Source: Hypericibacter sp049323455
Lineage (GTDB): Bacteria > Pseudomonadota > Alphaproteobacteria > Dongiales > Dongiaceae
Length of the DNA: 64,000 nt
Assembly: GCA_049323455.1 (NCBI GenBank)
Contig: JBMONF010000065.1
Location: forward strand, 1 to 64,000
Reading direction: 5' to 3'
In this document: positions 60,799-64,000 of the stretch, piece by piece
Layout: each line of letters begins with the position of its first letter
Numbering within the stretch: position 1 is the stretch's first letter
The notes under the pieces: model-generated
Database searches by the model: none
The model's input: only the letters and a program-made list of their open reading frames with translations
Told to the model about the DNA's origin: nothing
Program-made: the position numbers and the translations under genes

Positions 60799-61394
60799 CC
60801 GCCACCAGCGTCTCGATCCCGGGCTATCTCAAGGGCAGTGCGGAGCTCGCGCGCTCGCCCGTCACGCCGGACGATCTCGCGCTTCTGAAAAAGACCCTGC
60901 TCCTCGAGGAGGACGACCTCAGCCACCTTCGGCTGTCGCGCGAGGTGCTGGCCGATCAGGTCGAGGCCATCCTCGACGTCTGGTACGGCTTCGTCGGCGC
61001 CAACCCGCACCTGCTCGACTCCTTCCGCGACAGCGCCGCCGGCCAGCCCGACGGCGCCTATCTCGCGGCGGTACGCAAGCGCTTCGGCCAGTGGATCCTC
61101 GACACGGCCGAGGTCCGCTTCGACCAGGCCTGGCTCGACTGGCAGCACGAGATCGGGCTGCGCCATCATCGCACCAAGAAGAACAAGATCGACAACGTGA
61201 AGGCGGCCGCACATATCCCCTACCGCTACATGATCGCGCTGGTCTATCCGATCACGGCGACGCTCAAGCCCTTCCTCGCCAAGAAGGGGCACCCGGCCGA
61301 GACGGTGGAGAAGATGCACGCGGCATGGACCAAGGCCGTGCTGCTGCAGGCGATCTTGTGGACCTGGCCCTACGTGAAGGCGGGCGACTTCTGA
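60795..61394 (+). CDS. Protoglobin-domain protein
   Basis: The 199-aa stand-alone protoglobin (globin-coupled sensor globin fold) shows LLEEDDLSHLRLSREVLADQVEAILDVWYGFVGANPHLL at the start, with FGQWILDTAEVRFDQAWLDWQHEIGLRHHRTKKN, where the proximal heme His lies, and HIPYRYMIALVYPI. Protoglobins bind oxygen, carbon monoxide or nitric oxide at heme. No output domain is attached. Overlapping and co-regulated with a MarR protein, it may scavenge or sense a diatomic gas. Confidence 0.88.
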   Translation: MTATSVSIPGYLKGSAELARSPVTPDDLALLKKTLLLEEDDLSHLRLSREVLADQVEAILDVWYGFVGANPHLLDSFRDSAAGQPDGAYLAAVRKRFGQWILDTAEVRFDQAWLDWQHEIGLRHHRTKKNKIDNVKAAAHIPYRYMIALVYPITATLKPFLAKKGHPAETVEKMHAAWTKAVLLQAILWTWPYVKAGDF

Positions 61395-61807
61395 GGCGGT
61401 TCTGAGCCGGGCGCCCCCGCGCGAAGGCGGGCGCCGACCGGGTGGAATGCCCCATCGTCGCCCTCGCCTTCGCGCAAACGACGAGGCGTGCGGTTCAAAC
61501 CAAAACGAAATCCGCTCCGGTTTCTCCCGCTCGAAAGCCCGCGCGGGCAAGGGCCCGGCCGCCAATCCGGGCGAGCCCGGCGCCGGCGCGGGCAGAGCGA
61601 TGGACAATGGGATTTTGCGCTGGAGCCGGTGCCGGCTTGCGGCCTCTCGCGCCGAGCGTTGCAGCCGCGATCGAGCGCTATTCTTCTGCATGCCGGGCCG
61701 TGCTGCGCTGCACCCGCCGAACGAAATTGCGGGCCAAGACGTCATTGACTAGGCTGGCCGCTCGGACAGCGGTCCCATCCCTTGACGTCGAAGGCGAGGC
61801 GCGGCGC
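61395..61807. other. Spacer with no recognised gene
   Basis: These 413 bp between protoglobin and cyclase genes contain only low-complexity, Arg/Pro/Ala-biased open frames. An in-frame extension of the cyclase to 61442 exists but does not look coding. Confidence 0.5.
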
Positions 61808-63097
61808 ATGTCTTTCCCGGTTCCGGACAACGAGGCGGCGCGGGTCGCGGCGCTGCGCGGCTACGCCATCCTCGATAGCGCGCCCGAGATCGCCTATGAC
61901 GACGTCGGCGAGCTGGCGGCGCAGATCTGCGGCTGCCCGATCTCCTATGTCGGCTTCATGGACGACGACCGGCTCTGGCTCAAGGCCAAGTACGGCCTGC
62001 CGCCGGACTTCCACCAGTGCCCGCGCGAGATCGCGTTCTGCACCGCCACGGTCTGCGGCGTGGACATGGTGCATGCGCCCGACGTGACGAAGGACCCGCG
62101 CTTCAATCACCTTCCCTTCGTCACGGGCGAGCCCCATTTCAGGTTCTACTGCGGCGTTCCGCTCATCACGCCCGAAGGCTATGCGCTGGGGACGCTGTGC
62201 GTGATGGACTTCCAGACGCGCGAGCTCACCATCGAGCAGCAGGACGCGTTGCGGCGCCTGGCGCATCTGCTCGTGACCCAGCTCGAGATGCGCCGCCAGC
62301 TGGTCGGGCTCGACCAGACGCTCAGGGAGCTCGACAGGGCAAGGCACGACATCGCGACCGAGAAGGCCCGCGCCGAAGGGCTGCTGGCCAACATCCTGCC
62401 GCAGCCGATCGCCGAGGAGCTGAAGCGCAATGGCAAGGTCGAGCCGCGCTACTTTCCGTCGGCCGCGATCCTGTTCGCCGACTTCAAGGACTTTTCCCTG
62501 TTCGCGGAGCGCTGGGAGCCGGCCGCGGTCATCGGCCTGCTCGACCAGTATTATTCGAGCTTCGATGCCGCGGTCGCCAGGCACGGCCTGCAGAAGCTGA
62601 AGACGGTCGGCGACGCCTATATCGCGGTCGCGGGCCTGCCGGCGCCCAAGCGGCTCGACGAAATCGATGCCTGCCTCGCAGCGCTGGAAATACAACATGG
62701 GGTCGCGCTCATCAGGGCGCAGCGGGAGAGATTGCGCCTGCCGACGCTGGAGCCGCGGATCGGGATTCACGCAGGTCCTGTCATTGCCGGCGTCGTCGGC
62801 AGGCAGCGCTTCACCTACGACGTCTGGGGCGATGCGGTGAATGCGGCGGCGCTCATGGAGGCCAACGGCGTTGCGGGCCGCATCAATGTTTCGGGCACGG
62901 TCGCCGGGCGCGTGCGCACGCTCTTCGAGATGGAGCCGCGCGGCGAGGTCGCCGCCAAGCACGAGCGCCGGCTCGAGATGTTCTTCCTCAACCGCATCAA
63001 GCCGGAGCTGGCGGCGGACGCGGAGGGTCGAGCGCCGAACGACCGGTTCGCCGCGGAGCGCAGCCGTCTGTTGACCGGCTATGCCGGGCCGGGCTGA
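61808..63097 (+). CDS. GAF-domain class III nucleotide cyclase
   Basis: The 429-aa protein has a GAF sensor (residues about 20-160: YAILDSAPEIAYDDVGELAAQICG, CTATVCGVDMVHAPDVTKDPRF, VMDFQTRELT), a short coiled coil (QLVGLDQTLRELDRARHDIATEKARAEGLLANILP), and a class III cyclase domain. Metal-binding Asp225 (FADF) and Asp269 (VGDA) are present. The adenine-selecting pair Lys265 and Asp338 (YDVWGD) is present, as is Asn345. The transition-state Arg expected four residues after Asn345 is Leu349. It probably makes cAMP if active. Confidence 0.88.
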   Translation: MSFPVPDNEAARVAALRGYAILDSAPEIAYDDVGELAAQICGCPISYVGFMDDDRLWLKAKYGLPPDFHQCPREIAFCTATVCGVDMVHAPDVTKDPRFNHLPFVTGEPHFRFYCGVPLITPEGYALGTLCVMDFQTRELTIEQQDALRRLAHLLVTQLEMRRQLVGLDQTLRELDRARHDIATEKARAEGLLANILPQPIAEELKRNGKVEPRYFPSAAILFADFKDFSLFAERWEPAAVIGLLDQYYSSFDAAVARHGLQKLKTVGDAYIAVAGLPAPKRLDEIDACLAALEIQHGVALIRAQRERLRLPTLEPRIGIHAGPVIAGVVGRQRFTYDVWGDAVNAAALMEANGVAGRINVSGTVAGRVRTLFEMEPRGEVAAKHERRLEMFFLNRIKPELAADAEGRAPNDRFAAERSRLLTGYAGPG

Positions 63098-63159
63098 GCG
63101 GCGGCGCGGCACACCCGACTGCTTCGCTCGCCACGCTTTCAGCAGGTGCCGGGCGCAAG

Positions 63160-63222
63160 GGCAGAGGGGGGTGAGAAGAAAATTGACCCTCTCCCCTTGC
63201 GGGAGGGGGAAGGGGGAGGGTC
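63160..63222. repeat. Palindromic repeat, family B copy
   Basis: GCAGAGGGGGGTGAGAAGAA, AATTGACCC, then TCTCCCCTTGCGGGAGGGGG and AAGGGGGAGGG. It is the reverse orientation of the 29459-29573 arrangement. Confidence 0.65.
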
Positions 63223-63225
63223 CGA

Positions 63226-63268
63226 ACCGGATAGATGGTTGGCAATTTGGACCGGATAGATCGTTGAC
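63226..63268. repeat. Tandem ACCGGATAGAT units, possible insertion-sequence end remnant
   Basis: ACCGGATAGAT occurs at 63226-63236 and 63251-63261, each followed by two bases and TTG, 25 bp apart, and then GACAGG. Such sequences resemble the ends of some IS elements, but no transposase is present, so this is a weak call. Confidence 0.3.
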
Positions 63269-63352
63269 AGGTTTCCTGTTCGGCAAGGGGGGAAGGTTAA
63301 CGGCGCTCCGCCCTAGTACCAGGAATCGCAGAAGCCTATTACGTGCTGCCGG

Positions 63353-63414
63353 CCCTCATGCTTCGACAAGCTCAGCATGAGGGCCTCGTCCTGAGCCTGT
63401 CGAAGGATGAGGCC
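63353..63414. repeat. Palindromic repeat, family D copy
   Basis: CCCTCATGCTTCGACAAGCT and TCAGCATGAGGG, then CCTCGTCCTGAGCCTGTCGA and AGGATGAGG. The same unit occurs inside 27628-27765 and, in part, at 67-117. Confidence 0.7.
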
Positions 63415-63441
63415 CGACTCACGCTTTTATGATAGCGAGTG

Positions 63442-64000
63442 CTAATTCCGTCCGCTCAAGAGCCCCCGCGCGATCACCTGGGCCTGGATCTCGGCGGCAC
63501 CCTCGAAGATGTTGAGGATGCGCGCGTCGCAGAGCACGCGGCTGATCGCATATTCCTGCGCGTAGCCGTTGCCGCCATGGATCTGCAGCGCGTTGTCGGC
63601 ATTGCCCCAGGCCACGCGCGCGGCCAGGAGCTTCGCCATGCCGGCCTCGATGTCGCAGCGCCGCTCGCTGTCCTTCTCGCGCGCGGCGAACCAGGTGAGC
63701 TGGCGCGCGAGCATGGTCTCGACCGCCATCCAGGCGAGCTTCACGCCCACGCGCGGGAACTCGAGGATCGGCTTGCCGAACTGGATGCGGCCCCTGGCAT
63801 AGTCGAGCCCCAGTTCCATCGCTGATTGCGCCACGCCGACCGCGCGCGCTGCGGTCTGGACGCGCGCGGATTCGAAGGTCGCCATGAGCTGCTTGAAGCC
63901 CTGCCCCTCGACGCCGCCGAGGAGGTTCTCGGCCTCGACCGCGAAGCCGTCGAAACCGAGCTCGTACTCCTTCATGCCGCGATAGCCCAGCACCGGGATC
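63442..64000 (-). CDS. Acyl-CoA dehydrogenase, C-terminal part (runs off the window)
   Basis: About 186 residues of the C-terminal half are visible: GFAVEAENLLGGVEGQGFKQLMATFESARVQTAARAVG, RIQFGKPILEFPRVGVKLAWM, and the FAD-contacting end ALQIHGGNGYAQEYAISRVLCDARILNIFEGAAEIQAQVIARGLL. The flavoenzyme introduces the alpha-beta double bond in acyl-CoA and passes electrons to ETF, encoded at 55-57 kb. The N-terminal half and start codon lie beyond 64000. Confidence 0.9.
   Translation of the reverse strand, partial: IPVLGYRGMKEYELGFDGFAVEAENLLGGVEGQGFKQLMATFESARVQTAARAVGVAQSAMELGLDYARGRIQFGKPILEFPRVGVKLAWMAVETMLARQLTWFAAREKDSERRCDIEAGMAKLLAARVAWGNADNALQIHGGNGYAQEYAISRVLCDARILNIFEGAAEIQAQVIARGLLSGRN

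Noticed and set aside
63226..63268. Functional insertion sequence
   Set aside because: Only short ACCGGATAGAT repeats are visible. No transposase frame or partner end was found in the window.

Overview
The window looks like a chromosomal segment of a high-G+C alphaproteobacterium, most likely in or near the Rhodospirillales. The basis is the gene set (ELM1/DUF1022 protein, TIGR02302-lysA-lptM-argH block, MetX/MetW pair, homospermidine synthase, DUF2125, B12-dependent NrdJ with a PduO-type adenosyltransferase, ETF-HIG1 block) and the many short G+C-rich palindromic intergenic repeats. No rRNA, tRNA or CRISPR array was seen. The window ends inside an acyl-CoA dehydrogenase gene.

Layout. 0.2-5.8 kb: housekeeping and catabolic singletons on the minus strand (ELM1 family, class III aminotransferase, carboxymuconolactone decarboxylase-like protein with a tiny coupled ORF, HAD-II dehalogenase, AraC regulator). 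5.9-10.5 kb: a segment bounded by 20-22 bp imperfect inverted repeats and 14 bp direct repeats. It carries a LuxR/TPR regulator, DUF1326, DUF2182 and cupin genes and has no recognisable transposase. 10.5-13.6 kb: DUF985, GST, GloB, methyltransferase. 13.7-22.6 kb: an AcoR-type sigma-54 activator divergent from a zinc alcohol dehydrogenase and a five-gene ABC importer, with a sigma-54 promoter and palindromes between them. 22.7-27.6 kb: MetW/MetX, divergent from chorismate mutase-HisC-TyrA. 28-34 kb: homospermidine synthase, DUF2125, EamA, ChaC, TerC. 34.4-37.9 kb: nrdJ interrupted by a 374-aa LAGLIDADG intein. 38-43 kb: plsC, ydcF, ftsX, ftsE, a zinc-ribbon/DUF3426 protein and a response regulator.

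43.2-48.3 kb is a distinctly more A+T-rich island between core genes. It holds an SPPY-type DNA methyltransferase and, convergently, a two-gene operon of a DndB-like DGQHR protein and a large GHKL (Bergerat-fold) ATPase. No other dnd or ssp gene is present. The operon promoter sits inside an array of GAGCTG/CAGCTC sites spaced 22-23 bp apart. This is the best candidate for an undescribed (probably anti-phage or modification-linked) system.

48.4-64 kb: TIGR02302, lysA, lptM, argH; 3-hydroxybutyryl-CoA dehydrogenase, ETF alpha and beta, cob(I)alamin adenosyltransferase and a HIG1 protein; a DsbA-like isomerase; a lipoprotein; a MarR-protoglobin operon with a clear promoter and operator; a GAF-coupled class III nucleotide cyclase lacking a catalytic arginine; and the acyl-CoA dehydrogenase. 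The adenosyltransferase at 57 kb makes the cofactor that the NrdJ at 34-38 kb needs.
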